A DNA stretch of 36,372 bases from Streptomyces sp. NBRC 110611. GTDB lineage: Bacteria; Actinomycetota; Actinomycetes; Streptomycetales; Streptomycetaceae. The notes beneath the pieces are model-generated. The model worked only from the letters and a program-made list of their open reading frames with translations, was not told the origin of the DNA and ran no database searches. A program made the translations under genes and the position numbers. The first letter of the stretch is position 1, and every line of letters begins with the position of its first letter. Below, in pieces: positions 1 through 7,787 of the stretch. The DNA is taken from NCBI RefSeq assembly GCF_001590865.1, contig NZ_BBUY01000001.1, forward strand, positions 673,326-709,697, in the 5' to 3' direction.

Positions 1-1358
1 AGCCGCAGCCGCAGCCGCAGCCGCAGCCGCAGCCGCAGCCGCAGCCGCAGCCGCAGCCGCAGCCGCAGCCGCAGCCCGCCGCGCCGCCCGGCCAAGGCCC
101 CGACCAGGCCTTCGGTGCCCCCGCCGGTCCCCCCGTTGCTCCTGCCGGTCCCCCCGGCGCCCCCGCCGGGCAGGGCGCCTGGCAGCAGTACGACCCGTGG
201 AGCGCGCCCCTCCAGGGCGGCCCGGCCGTACCGCCGCCCGCCGCCCGCCGCGGCCGGCGCGGGCCGCTGGCCGTCGGCGCGGTGGCACTGGCGCTGCTCG
301 CCGGCGGGATCGGCGGCGGGGTCGGCGCCTATGTCGAGCGCTACGGCGGACTCAGCGACATCGAGCTGCCGCAGGCGGGCGAGGACGCGGGCGGCCGCAA
401 TCCCGGCAGCGTCGCCGGGATCGCGCAGGCCGCGCTGCCCGGGGTGGTCACGATCCACGTCCGGGGCAACAGCGAGCAGGGCACCGGCACCGGCTTCGTG
501 CTCGACCGGCAGGGACACATCCTCACCAACAACCACGTCGTGGAGCCGGCCGGCACCGGCGGCGAGATCTCGGTGACGTTCAGCGGCGGACAGACCGCGA
601 AGGCCAGGGTCATCGGGCGGGACGGGGGCTACGATCTGGCCGTCGTGCAGGTCCAGGGCGTCACCGGACTGCGGCCGCTCACGCTCGGGAACTCCGACAC
701 GGTGCGGGTCGGCGACCCGGTCGTGGCGATCGGCGCACCGTACGACCTCGCCAACACCGTCACCGCCGGGATCATCAGCGCCAAGGAGCGCCCGATCACC
801 GCCGGCGGCGAGAAGGGCGACGGCAGCGACATCTCGTACGTGGACGCGCTGCAGACCGACGCCCCCATCAACCCCGGTAACTCCGGTGGCCCCCTGGTGG
901 ACGCCAAGGCGCGGGTGATCGGTATCAACAGCGCCATCCGCGCGGCCGACACCGGCAGCGGACCGGACAGCGGCCAGGGCGGCAGCATAGGCCTGGGCTT
1001 CGCCATCCCGGTCAACCAGGCCAAGCGGGTGGCCGAGGAGCTGATCAACACCGGCCGGGCCACGCACCCGGTAATCGGCGTCACGCTCGAGATGGAGTAC
1101 GACGGGGACGGCGCGCGGGTCAGCCGGCGCGGCAAGGGCGGCCGGGAGCCGGTCTCCCCGGGCGGCCCCGGCGCCAAGGCCGGGATCCGGGCAGGCGACG
1201 TGATCACCAAGGTGGACGGCGCCGCGGTGCACAGCGGTGAGGAGCTGATCGTGAAGATCCGCAGCCACCGGCCGGGCGACACGCTGATGCTGACCCTGGA
1301 CAGGGGCGGCAAGGAGCAGTCCGTGCGGCTCACACTGGGGTCCTCCACCGCCGACTGA
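1..1358 (+). CDS. HtrA/DegP-like membrane serine protease with PDZ domain (5' partial)
   Basis: This is a trypsin-like (S1C) serine protease acting outside the membrane, probably in envelope protein quality control. The reading frame is open from base 3, so the true start lies before the window; the GTG at 282 falls inside the membrane helix and is not the start. In order, the visible part holds a Pro-Gln repeat (3-74), a Pro/Gly/Ala-rich cytosolic linker, one transmembrane helix (about 264-335), the protease domain and one C-terminal PDZ domain (about 1070-1350). The catalytic triad is complete: His at 534 in NNHVV, Asp at 633 in GYDLAV, Ser at 882 in GNSGGP. Topology is N-in/C-out. The tatB gene follows by 250 bases on the same strand. 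The stop codon is the start of a tandem repeat array. Family assignment is secure; the substrate is unknown. Confidence 0.95.
   Translation, partial: PQPQPQPQPQPQPQPQPQPQPQPQPAAPPGQGPDQAFGAPAGPPVAPAGPPGAPAGQGAWQQYDPWSAPLQGGPAVPPPAARRGRRGPLAVGAVALALLAGGIGGGVGAYVERYGGLSDIELPQAGEDAGGRNPGSVAGIAQAALPGVVTIHVRGNSEQGTGTGFVLDRQGHILTNNHVVEPAGTGGEISVTFSGGQTAKARVIGRDGGYDLAVVQVQGVTGLRPLTLGNSDTVRVGDPVVAIGAPYDLANTVTAGIISAKERPITAGGEKGDGSDISYVDALQTDAPINPGNSGGPLVDAKARVIGINSAIRAADTGSGPDSGQGGSIGLGFAIPVNQAKRVAEELINTGRATHPVIGVTLEMEYDGDGARVSRRGKGGREPVSPGGPGAKAGIRAGDVITKVDGAAVHSGEELIVKIRSHRPGDTLMLTLDRGGKEQSVRLTLGSSTAD
3..74 (+). repeat. Hexanucleotide tandem repeat (CCGCAG)12, coding for Pro-Gln
   Basis: Twelve perfect copies of CCGCAG run from base 3 to base 74, and bases 1-2 match the end of another copy, so the array continues left of the window. 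In the protease frame it encodes (PQ)n. A multiple-of-three unit keeps the frame when copies are gained or lost, so length variation between strains would only lengthen or shorten the cytosolic linker. Confidence 0.95.
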
Positions 1359-1495
1359 CCGGGCACCGGCCGACTGACCGGACACCACTGGCCGCCGGAC
1401 ACCGCCGGCTGACCGGACACCGCCGGCTGACCGGACACCACTGGCTGTCGGACACGGTCGGCTGCCCGGAGACCGCCGGCTGACCGGACCGGCCG
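1350..1495. repeat. Imperfect tandem repeats starting across the protease stop codon
   Basis: About seven to eight imperfect units of roughly 18-22 bases follow each other. The core is GCCGGCTGACCGGACACC, with some units carrying an extra ACTG. The first unit contains the last codons and the TGA of the protease gene, so the array looks like repeated duplication of the gene's 3' end. No gene is seen here. The array fills much of the space before tatB. Confidence 0.85.
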
Positions 1496-1608
1496 TTCGC
1501 GCGGTGTTGGCACGGGTGACTCCCGTGCGGCGTGCGGGGCCAGGTACCGTGATAGCCGGCCTGGTCCCCGGGCCGACGGAGGCCGCGGATGACCCAAGGA
1601 GCTGCACG

Positions 1609-2094
1609 GTGTTCTTCGACATAGGACCCCTGGAGGCGGTAGCGATCGTGGTCCTCGCCGTGCTCATCTTCGGCCCGGACAAGCTCCCCAAGGTCATCCA
1701 GGACGTCATGGGCGTCATCCGGAAGATCCGGGAGTTCTCCGACAGCGCCAAGGAAGACATCCGCAGCGAGCTGGGACCCGATTTCAAGGACTTCGAGTTC
1801 GAGGACCTCAAGCCCAAGAACTTCGTCCGCAAGCACGTCCTGGAGAAGGACGAGTACGGCCTCAAGGAGCTCGCCGAGATCCGGAACGGCTTCGACCTCA
1901 AGCAGGAGATGAACGAGGTCGCCGACGTCGTGACCGGCCGCGACGGCGGCTCCTCCGCCGCGTCCGCGGGCGGCGGTTCCCCCCTGAGCCTCTCCAAGGA
2001 GCCCCCGGCCGCCGCCGGCCGTCCCGACCTGCTCAAGAAGGCCGGAAACACGGGGCCGGACGAGCGTCCGCCGTTCGACGCCGACGCCACCTGA
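1609..2094 (+). CDS. tatB: Sec-independent (twin-arginine) translocase subunit TatB
   Basis: TatB recognises twin-arginine signal peptides together with TatC and passes folded proteins to TatA at the cytoplasmic membrane. The 161-residue product starts VFFDIGPLEA, has one short N-terminal helix (about residues 7-22, ending IFGPDKLPK, the typical FGP hinge), then an amphipathic helix and a charged, disordered tail. I chose GTG 1609 because AAGGAG at 1596-1601 lies 7 bases upstream and the protein then starts at the family's usual point; the in-frame start at 1504 would add an unrelated Arg/Pro extension. In Streptomyces, tatB is known to lie apart from tatA/tatC, as it appears here. The C-terminal tail is Ser/Gly/Pro-rich and probably flexible. 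Confidence 0.95.
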   Translation: MFFDIGPLEAVAIVVLAVLIFGPDKLPKVIQDVMGVIRKIREFSDSAKEDIRSELGPDFKDFEFEDLKPKNFVRKHVLEKDEYGLKELAEIRNGFDLKQEMNEVADVVTGRDGGSSAASAGGGSPLSLSKEPPAAAGRPDLLKKAGNTGPDERPPFDADAT

Positions 2095-2213
2095 CACACT
2101 CCGGCATGTCCGGGCTGTGTTGACCATATGGCTATGCTCCGGGTGTCCGGGGTTTGGTCGCCTGAGGGGGGCGGGCCGCCCACGACACAGGGCAACAAGG
2201 AGGCTCCGCGCAG

Positions 2214-2858
2214 ATGGAGACGACGAGTCGGACAGCGGAACACGAGGCGACCACCACGGCCGGCCGGAAGGTCGACGGCTACCTGCTGGCAGCGTTCCCG
2301 TGGTACGGCCTCGACGAGGCATTCAACGGTCCGCGCTGGCTGATGCAGGTCGGCGCGGCCGCGGACGGAACCGTCGAACACGGCGCCACCGGGCATGGTG
2401 AGGAGCCCACCATCAAGGTGGAGTCGCCGCAGGACGAGCGGTTCGCGGTCGTGGTGACGGTCGCCAGCCGCCCCGTACGGCGCAGCGCCGACGGCACCGG
2501 TGTCCTGGAGGCCACGTCGGTATCGACGGCCGCCTGGCTCGCCGGCGCGGGGCTGCTCGCCCACACCTGGCCGACCCAGATGGAGCGCTCACTGCGCCAG
2601 GACTGGCTCGACCAGCAGACGATGCTCGCCTGGGAGCTGGCCGACGACCTCGGGGGCGGGGGCTGGAGCGAGCTGATGCTGCCGGTGGACGGGGTGCCGA
2701 CCTCGTTCGCCTACCGCGAGTCCGAGTACGGCTGGGTCCTGGCGGGCTCGGCGAGCGAGGGCCCCGACGCGGTGCACATCGGCGCGTACGGGCGGGGGAT
2801 GAGCGCCTATGGCCTGGGCTTTTCCGTCGTCAAGGACATTACGTCGTACCGAGAGTAA
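2214..2858 (+). CDS. Conserved protein of unknown function, 214 residues
   Basis: I do not recognise a named domain. The 214-residue product has no signal peptide and no clear membrane helix. It alternates beta-like segments (FAVVVTVASRPV, WVLAGSASEG) with a Trp-rich middle (QMERSLRQDWLDQQTMLAWE), so it looks like a soluble cytosolic alpha/beta protein. Start ATG 2214 is supported by AAGGAGG at 2197-2203. It follows tatB by 119 bases on the same strand and ends at a terminator shared with the converging mrp gene. Its last 14 codons and stop lie inside a 72-base segment repeated 98 bases downstream. A gene of this size next to tatB appears conserved in Streptomyces (memory, not checked). Confidence 0.8.
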   Translation: METTSRTAEHEATTTAGRKVDGYLLAAFPWYGLDEAFNGPRWLMQVGAAADGTVEHGATGHGEEPTIKVESPQDERFAVVVTVASRPVRRSADGTGVLEATSVSTAAWLAGAGLLAHTWPTQMERSLRQDWLDQQTMLAWELADDLGGGGWSELMLPVDGVPTSFAYRESEYGWVLAGSASEGPDAVHIGAYGRGMSAYGLGFSVVKDITSYRE

Positions 2859-2981
2859 CTGGCGCTGACGGCCGGTCGGAGACGCGAGGACGCCGGCTGC
2901 GCTGCCACCGCCTGGGCTTTTCCGTCGTCAAGGACATTACGTCGTACCGAGAGTAACCGGCGCTGACGGCCGGTCGGAGAC
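2812..2981. repeat. 98-bp-offset direct repeat copying the 3' end of the upstream gene
   Basis: Bases 2812-2883 and 2910-2981 are identical over 71 of 72 positions; the only difference is T at 2860 against C at 2958. The first copy encodes the C-terminal residues LGFSVVKDITSYRE plus the stop codon of the 2214 gene; the second lies wholly outside it. Near-identity in non-coding DNA points to a recent tandem duplication. Confidence 0.97.
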
Positions 2982-3022
2982 CTCGGCGCGTACGGAGCCC
3001 GAGAGCGCGCCGGTGCATGACA

Positions 3023-3053
3023 AAGGGGGCGGATCCCGGGGGTCCGCCCCCTT
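3023..3053. terminator. Bidirectional terminator between the 2214 gene and mrp
   Basis: An 11-base perfect stem, AAGGGGGCGGA pairing with 3043-3053, encloses a 9-base loop. The A and T residues at the stem ends give short U-runs on both strands. It lies between two converging genes and can serve both. Confidence 0.88.
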
Positions 3054-3122
3054 CGCGCGTCAACAGGTACCAAGGAGCCCCTCGGGCCCCCGTACGAGCC
3101 AGGGCGCGCGACGTCAGGAGTC

Positions 3123-4286
3123 TCAGAACTTGTTGCGCGGGGTGATGCCCAGCGACATCCCCGCCAGACCCCGCTGGCGGCCGCCCAGCTTGCCGGCGAT
3201 GGTGCGGATCGCCGAGCCGGCGGGGGAGTCCGGGTCGGTCAGCACGACCGGCTTGCCCTCGTCGCCGCCCTCACGGAGCCGGACGTCGATCGGGATGGCG
3301 CCGAGCACCGGCACCTGCGTGCCGGTCGTCCGCGTCAGTCCCTCGGCGACCCGCTCGCCGCCGCCGGTGCCGAAGACGTCGACCATCTCGTCGCAGTGCG
3401 GGCAGGGCAGCCCGGACATGTTCTCGACCACGCCGACGATCTTCTGGTGGGTCTGTACCGCGATCGAACCGGCCCGCTCGGCGACCTCGGCGGCGGCCTG
3501 CTGCGGAGTGGTGACGACGAGGATCTCGGCGTTCGGGACCAGCTGGGCCACCGAGATGGCGATGTCGCCGGTGCCCGGCGGCAGGTCCAGCAGGAGAACG
3601 TCCAGGTCACCCCAGTAGACATCGGCCAGGAACTGCTGGAGGGCGCGGTGCAGCATCGGGCCGCGCCAGACGACCGGGGCGTTGCCCGGGGTGAACATGC
3701 CGATCGAGATGACCTTCACGCCGTTCGCCGACGGCGGCATGATCATGTTCTCGACCTGGGTCGGGCGGCCGTCGGCGCCCAGCATGCGCGGTACGGAGTG
3801 GCCGTAGATGTCGGCGTCGACCACACCCACCTTCAGGCCGTCCGCCGCCATCGCCGCCGCCAGGTTCACCGTCACCGACGACTTGCCGACGCCGCCCTTG
3901 CCGGAGGCGACGGCGTAGACCCGGGTCAGCGAGCCGGGCTGGGCGAACGGCACCTCGCGCTCGGCGGTGCCGCCGCGCAGCGAGGCGGCCAGCTCCTTGC
4001 GCTGCTCGTCGCTCATCACGTCCAGCTCGACCCGGACGCCGGTGACGCCCTCGACCCCGGCGACCGCGTCGCGTACGGAGTTGGTGATCGTCTCGCGCAT
4101 CGGGCAGCCGGAGACGGTGAGGTAGACCACGACCGCCACCGTGCCGTCCGCCGCGATGTCCACCGATTTGACCATCCCCAGTTCGGTGATGGGGCGGTGG
4201 ATCTCGGGGTCGTTCACCGTCGCGAGTGCGGCCCGGATCGCGTCCTCGCCCGGCGCGGAGCCTGTGGGCATGTCGGTAGCAGCCAT
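3123..4286 (-). CDS. mrp: Mrp/ApbC-type iron-sulfur cluster carrier ATPase
   Basis: This P-loop ATPase binds and transfers Fe-S clusters to apoproteins in the cytosol (family knowledge). The 387-residue protein has an N-terminal MIP18/DUF59 domain (about 13-90, with Cys61 in SGCPM). A ParA/MinD-like domain follows, with the deviant Walker A GKGGVGKSS (129-137), a Walker B region LLLDLPPGTGD (231-241) and the cluster-binding CPHC (Cys295, Cys298). All expected key residues are present and the length is normal. It is transcribed alone, towards the 2214 gene. A TAGCAT box ends 6 bases before the ATG, which suggests a leaderless transcript. Function is well supported; the target proteins are not evident. 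Confidence 0.95.
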   Translation of the reverse strand: MAATDMPTGSAPGEDAIRAALATVNDPEIHRPITELGMVKSVDIAADGTVAVVVYLTVSGCPMRETITNSVRDAVAGVEGVTGVRVELDVMSDEQRKELAASLRGGTAEREVPFAQPGSLTRVYAVASGKGGVGKSSVTVNLAAAMAADGLKVGVVDADIYGHSVPRMLGADGRPTQVENMIMPPSANGVKVISIGMFTPGNAPVVWRGPMLHRALQQFLADVYWGDLDVLLLDLPPGTGDIAISVAQLVPNAEILVVTTPQQAAAEVAERAGSIAVQTHQKIVGVVENMSGLPCPHCDEMVDVFGTGGGERVAEGLTRTTGTQVPVLGAIPIDVRLREGGDEGKPVVLTDPDSPAGSAIRTIAGKLGGRQRGLAGMSLGITPRNKF

Positions 4287-4298
4287 GCCCCGATGCTA
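4287..4298 (-). promoter_or_regulatory. Probable -10 box of a leaderless mrp promoter
   Basis: On the minus strand TAGCAT (4298-4293) fits the TANNNT -10 consensus and is separated from the mrp ATG (4286) by six bases, so transcription would start at or next to the start codon. No ribosome site is seen upstream of this ATG. No clear -35 was found. Confidence 0.5.
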
Positions 4299-4325
4299 CG
4301 CCGCGTGAGGCGACCTCCGGAAAGG

Positions 4326-4398
4326 CCGTCAGCGGTCGTCTTCATCACTCCGGCCGGCGGTCGCGTTCGTCGCCTTCATCGCTCCCGTCAGCGGTCGC
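4326..4398. repeat. Repeats copying the 3' end of the DUF1003 gene
   Basis: The 25-base segment 4374-4398, which includes the last codons and stop of the DUF1003 gene, is repeated at 4340-4364 with 21 of 25 matches. CCGTCAGCGGTCG (4385-4397) recurs perfectly at 4326-4338. The repeats fill most of the 101-base gap between the DUF1003 and mrp genes. Confidence 0.85.
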
Positions 4399-4969
4399 TT
4401 TCCTCCCCTTCCGCCTCCACCAGCTGCCGCAGCTCCAGCTCCCGCAGCAGGTCCTGGATCTCGTCACGGATCCAGTCGCGGGTGGCGACCTCGCCCAGGC
4501 CCATCCGCAGCGCCGCGATCTCCCGGGTGAGGAACTCGGTGTCCGCGATGGAGCGCTCGTTCTGCACCCGGTCCTGCTCCATCTCGACCCGGTCCCGGTC
4601 GGCCTGGCGGTTCTGCGCCAGCAGGATCAGCGGGGCCGCGTACGAGGCCTGGAGTGACAGGGCCAGGGTCAGGAAGATGAAGGGGTACTGGTCGAACCGC
4701 AGGGGGCCGGGCGCGGCGACGTTCCACAGGACCCAGGTGATGATGGTGCCGGTCATCCAGGCGATGAACCGCCAGGTGCCCAGGAAGCGGGCGATCCGCT
4801 CCGACATCCGCCCGAACAGCTCGGGGTCGTACTCCGGCAGGAACGTACGGCGGGGCAGGCGCGGGAGGTCCAGGCGCACCCGCGGCCGGTCGACGGCGGC
4901 GTTCCGCCGGACCGCCGAGGCGCCGTTCGCCCGCCCGCGCTCCCTGCCGTCCCGGTCCTCAGGAGCCAT
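4388..4969 (-). CDS. DUF1003 family membrane protein
   Basis: This 193-residue protein has a basic N-terminus, two hydrophobic helices (around WMTGTIITWVLW and YPFIFLTLALSLQASYAAP) and a charged, coiled-coil-prone C-terminal helix. The stretch APLILLAQNRQADRDR is the hallmark of the DUF1003 family, whose biochemical role is unproven. ATG 4969 overlaps the stop of the upstream MgtE-like gene by 11 bases (ATGGCTCCTGA), so the two are translationally coupled and probably act together. The longer in-frame ORF to 5143 is a frame shadow of the upstream gene's Gly/Pro tail. Its 3' end, including the stop codon, is duplicated in the gap before mrp. Confidence 0.9.
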   Translation of the reverse strand: MAPEDRDGRERGRANGASAVRRNAAVDRPRVRLDLPRLPRRTFLPEYDPELFGRMSERIARFLGTWRFIAWMTGTIITWVLWNVAAPGPLRFDQYPFIFLTLALSLQASYAAPLILLAQNRQADRDRVEMEQDRVQNERSIADTEFLTREIAALRMGLGEVATRDWIRDEIQDLLRELELRQLVEAEGEESDR

Positions 4970-6308
4970 CGCCGGCCGTCCTCCCGCCGGGCAGCCCGCC
5001 ACCGGGCAATCCGCCGCCTGGCAAACCGCCACCGCGCAGGCCTTCGCCGGGCAGGCCCTCGCCGTGCAGCCCGTCCTCCCGCCAGTCCTCCGGCAGCAGG
5101 TGGTCCAGGACGTCGTCGACGGTGACCGCGCCCAGCAGGGCACCCCTCTCGTCGACGACCGGCGCGGCCACCATGTTGTACGCGGCGAGGTAGCTGGTCA
5201 CCTCCGGCAGCGCGGTGTCCGGCGGCAGCGGCGGCAGGTCGGTGTCGGCGATCGAGCTGACGAGGGTGAACGGCGGGTCGCGCAGCAGCCGTTGGAAGTG
5301 CACCAGGCCCAGGTACTTGCCGGTGGGGGTTTCATCCGGCGGCCGGCAGACATAGACCTGGGCGGCGAGCGCGGGGGAGAGGTCCGGGTCGCGGACCCGG
5401 GCCAGCGCCTCCGCGACGGTCGCCGCCGGGCGCAGCACGATCGGATCGGTGGTCATCAGCCCGCCCGCCGTGCGCTCCTCGTACGACATCAGCCGCCGCA
5501 CGTCCGCCGCCTCCTCCGGCCGCATCAGGTCCAGCAGCCGCTCCATCTCCTCCTCCGGCAGCTCGGAGAGCAGGTCGGCGGCGTCGTCCGGATCCATCGC
5601 CTCCAGGACGTCCGCGGCCCGCTCGTCCTTCAGCTTGCCGAGGATCTCGATCTGGTCGTCCTCCGGCAGCTCCTCCAGGACGTCGGCGAGCCGGTCGTCG
5701 TCGAGCGCCGCGGCGACCTCGGCGCGCCGTTTGGCGGAGAGATGGTGCAGCACACCGGCCAGATCGGCCGGGCGGAGCTGCTCGAAGGTGGCCAGCAGGC
5801 TCGCCGCGCCCTGCCCGTGCTCCTCCAGCGAGAAGCCGGTCACCGCCGACCACTCCACGGTCAGCGCCTCTCCCCTGCGTCGCAGCGCCCCGCCCTTGCC
5901 CTTCCGTACGAAGACCTTGTCGATCTCCCAGTCGCGCCGGGCGGGCAGCTGGGTGATGCCGACGTCGAGGACGGTGACCTCCTCGCCGGTCTCCACCAGC
6001 CGCACCCGCCGGTCGAGCAGCTCCCCGAGCACCAGCGTCTCCGACGCCCGCTGTTCGAAGCGCCGCATGTTGATCACGCCGGTGATGATGATCTGGCCCG
6101 ACTCGACGCCGGTCACCCGGGTCATGGGGACGAAGATCCGGCGCCGGCTGATCACCTCGACGACCAGCCCGAGCAGCCGCGGCGGGCGGGCCCCGACCCG
6201 GAGCAGCGCGACGAGGTCCCGCAGCCGGCCGACCTGGTCGCCGTTGGGGTCGAAGACCGCGCTGCCGGAGAGATGGGAGACGAAGACCCGGGGAGTCACC
6301 ACCGCCAT
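4959..6308 (-). CDS. MgtE-like protein with PRC-barrel and CBS domains but no channel domain
   Basis: The 449-residue protein starts at ATG 6308, preceded by a GAAAGGGCGG ribosome site. In order I see a PRC-barrel-like segment (about 5-80) and a second similar one (about 90-150). An MgtE N-terminal superhelical domain rich in Leu and acid residues follows (about 175-290, for example ADVLEELPEDDQ), then a pair of CBS domains (about 290-410) and a Gly/Leu/Pro repeat tail (LPGGGLPGGG). True MgtE magnesium channels continue into five transmembrane helices; none is present, so it cannot be the pore itself. In MgtE the N and CBS domains sense Mg2+, so a soluble Mg2+ sensor is a reasonable inference. 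It overlaps DUF1003, a membrane protein that may be its partner. Confidence 0.9.
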   Translation of the reverse strand: MAVVTPRVFVSHLSGSAVFDPNGDQVGRLRDLVALLRVGARPPRLLGLVVEVISRRRIFVPMTRVTGVESGQIIITGVINMRRFEQRASETLVLGELLDRRVRLVETGEEVTVLDVGITQLPARRDWEIDKVFVRKGKGGALRRRGEALTVEWSAVTGFSLEEHGQGAASLLATFEQLRPADLAGVLHHLSAKRRAEVAAALDDDRLADVLEELPEDDQIEILGKLKDERAADVLEAMDPDDAADLLSELPEEEMERLLDLMRPEEAADVRRLMSYEERTAGGLMTTDPIVLRPAATVAEALARVRDPDLSPALAAQVYVCRPPDETPTGKYLGLVHFQRLLRDPPFTLVSSIADTDLPPLPPDTALPEVTSYLAAYNMVAAPVVDERGALLGAVTVDDVLDHLLPEDWREDGLHGEGLPGEGLRGGGLPGGGLPGGGLPGGRTAGDGS

Positions 6309-6667
6309 ACCGAGCGCCGCCCTTTCTCCCCGTCTCTCCCGTCCTCGTCGTCCGTCGTCCGCCGCCTGGTGCGCGGCGCCCGGTGCGCGGTGCGCGGCGC
6401 CCGGCGTACGCCGCCCGGAGTGCGGCAGACGGCACACGGCGCTCGGCACGAACCGGAGCCGGAGGACGCCGGAGGACGAATACGGCATGAACCGGAATAC
6501 GGCCTGAAGTCGGGTTCAGGCTAACGCGTCCGGGTCTCCACCGCCCCGGGAAGTGAGGCCGCAGGGTGACGCCTCGCGAGCCTCTCCGGGCCGCTGCCGC
6601 TGTTCCCGTGGCCCAGGTACGCTGCCGTCTGCTGTCGAGGTCACCCGCATCAGGAGGCAGAGCCGAC
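6309..6667. other. Divergent intergenic region with short direct repeats
   Basis: This 359-base region separates the minus-strand MgtE-like gene from the plus-strand lipoprotein and must hold both promoters. It has two exact copies of GGTGCGCGGCGCCCGG (6368-6383, 6389-6404) and an imperfect 17-base repeat AATACGGCATGAACCGG (6479-6495, again from 6496). I could not fix a -35/-10 pair, and I could not match an M-box magnesium riboswitch. ORFs covering the region extend genes in unlikely frames. Confidence 0.5.
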
Positions 6668-7564
6668 GTGAGCGCAATCCCCCCCGGGGCCGGCCCCCGC
6701 CCTCCGGCGCCTGTGCCGGAGGTTCGCCGTACCGGACGGGTCGCGCTGGTGGGGGTGGCCTGCGCGGCGCTGTCCGCGGCGCTGGTGGGCTGTGCGGGCG
6801 AGGACCCGGACGCCGGCACCAACGGGGTGGGAAAGCTGCCGCCCGCGACGATCGAGGCCAAGGCGCGGGCCGCGGCCGAGCACGCCGCCACGGTTCACCT
6901 CTCCGGCAAGGTCGTCAGCAAGGGCGTGACGTACACGCTCGACATGAGCCTGGCGAAGGACGGCGCCCGGGGCGGGCTGACCACCCGGTCCGCCGGCTTC
7001 CAGCTGCTGCGGGTCGGCCGTGAGCTCTACCTGAAGGCCGACGCCGCCTTCTGGGCCGGCGAGAAGGGGGCCGGGAAGCCGGGGGAGAAGCCCGGCGAGA
7101 AGGCCGGAGAGAAGCCCGGCGACAAGGCCGGAGGGAAAGCCGGAGAGAAGGCCGCGGGGAAGAACGGCTCGTCCGGCGGGTCCGGCGTGCCCGACCCCGA
7201 AACGGCGCGGAAGCTCGGCGGCAAGTACGTGAAGGTGCCTGCCGCCGACCCGGTCTACCAGCGCTTCAGCGGCTTCACCGACAAGGCCACCCTGCTCGCC
7301 GGCCTGCTGGGACTGCACGGTGAACTGACGGCCGGTGACCGCGGCACGGTCGACGGCACCCGCACCATCCGGCTCACCGCCGGCGCGGGAACGGGCGGCA
7401 CCCTGGACGTCTCCCTGGAGGGCACGCCCTACCCGCTGCGGCTGCAGCGGGCCGGCGGTGCGGGGGAGCTCCGGCTCGCCGACTGGGGCAAGAGCGTGGA
7501 CCTCAAGCCCCCGCCCAAGGATCAGGTCGTGGACTACGGCAGCAAGATCTCCGCCACCGGCTGA
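6668..7564 (+). CDS. Secreted lipoprotein, LppX/LprG-like
   Basis: The 298-residue product starts at GTG 6668, with AGGAGG at 6652-6657. It has a lipoprotein signal peptide: basic RRTGR, a hydrophobic core, then the lipobox LVGC with the lipidated Cys at residue 42. The mature part begins AGEDPDAGTN and contains repeated beta-strand patterns (TVHLSGKVVSKGVTYTLDMSLAKDG) typical of LppX_LprAFG-type lipoproteins, which bind lipids in a half-barrel. That assignment is a pattern match, not proven. Residues about 131-166 are a low-complexity insert built from KPGEKAGEK-like units, encoded by a degenerate 12-base repeat. The protein should be anchored on the outer face of the membrane. It is divergent from the MgtE-like gene. 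Confidence 0.8.
   Translation: MSAIPPGAGPRPPAPVPEVRRTGRVALVGVACAALSAALVGCAGEDPDAGTNGVGKLPPATIEAKARAAAEHAATVHLSGKVVSKGVTYTLDMSLAKDGARGGLTTRSAGFQLLRVGRELYLKADAAFWAGEKGAGKPGEKPGEKAGEKPGDKAGGKAGEKAAGKNGSSGGSGVPDPETARKLGGKYVKVPAADPVYQRFSGFTDKATLLAGLLGLHGELTAGDRGTVDGTRTIRLTAGAGTGGTLDVSLEGTPYPLRLQRAGGAGELRLADWGKSVDLKPPPKDQVVDYGSKISATG
7060..7167 (+). repeat. Degenerate 12-base coding repeat (KPGE/KAGE units)
   Basis: Within the lipoprotein gene, units resembling AAGCCCGGCGAG and AAGGCCGGAGAG follow each other about nine times and encode a Lys/Gly/Glu-rich loop. It interrupts the globular lipoprotein pattern and is probably a surface-exposed flexible insert. Confidence 0.8.
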
Positions 7565-7787
7565 GCGTATGGGGGGATGCCCTTACGGGGGCGCCCTTAC
7601 GGGGGGTGCCTTCAGGGGGGCTGTCCCTTACGGGGCGGTCGAACAGATCCCGTAGGGGTCGAAAGGCCCCCCTGCGGGGCCACAACGTGGTGGAGGGCGG
7701 GAGGTATTCCCGTGGCGGCGGGGCGCATTCCCGAAGTGACGGGGCGCATCCGTGGCAGCGGGAGGTGTTCCCGTGGTGGGGCGCCGG
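7565..7787. repeat. Repeat-rich spacer after the lipoprotein gene
   Basis: The space between the converging lipoprotein and 7788 genes holds two sets of imperfect repeats. The first (about 7576-7660) is built on CCCTTACGGGG, present in four variants. The second (about 7700-7790) is built on GGTGTTCCCGTGG and GGGGCGCAT units. Many units are partly self-complementary (CCC...GGG), so the RNA could form a row of small hairpins and may act as a terminator for both genes. No gene is supported here. Confidence 0.7.

Noticed and set aside
1350..1495. CRISPR-like array
   Set aside because: Units are 18-22 bases, imperfect and directly adjacent without unique spacers, and no cas genes are present.
4970..5143. 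N-terminal extension of the DUF1003 protein
   Set aside because: The extra 58 residues (Cys/Ala/Pro-rich) are the other frame of the MgtE-like gene's repeat tail; ATG 4969 matches the 11-base overlap layout.
3396..6524. 1042-codon open frame on the plus strand across mrp, DUF1003 and MgtE-like genes
   Set aside because: It is antisense to three well-recognised proteins and has the Arg/Gly/His-rich composition of a frame shadow in high-GC DNA.
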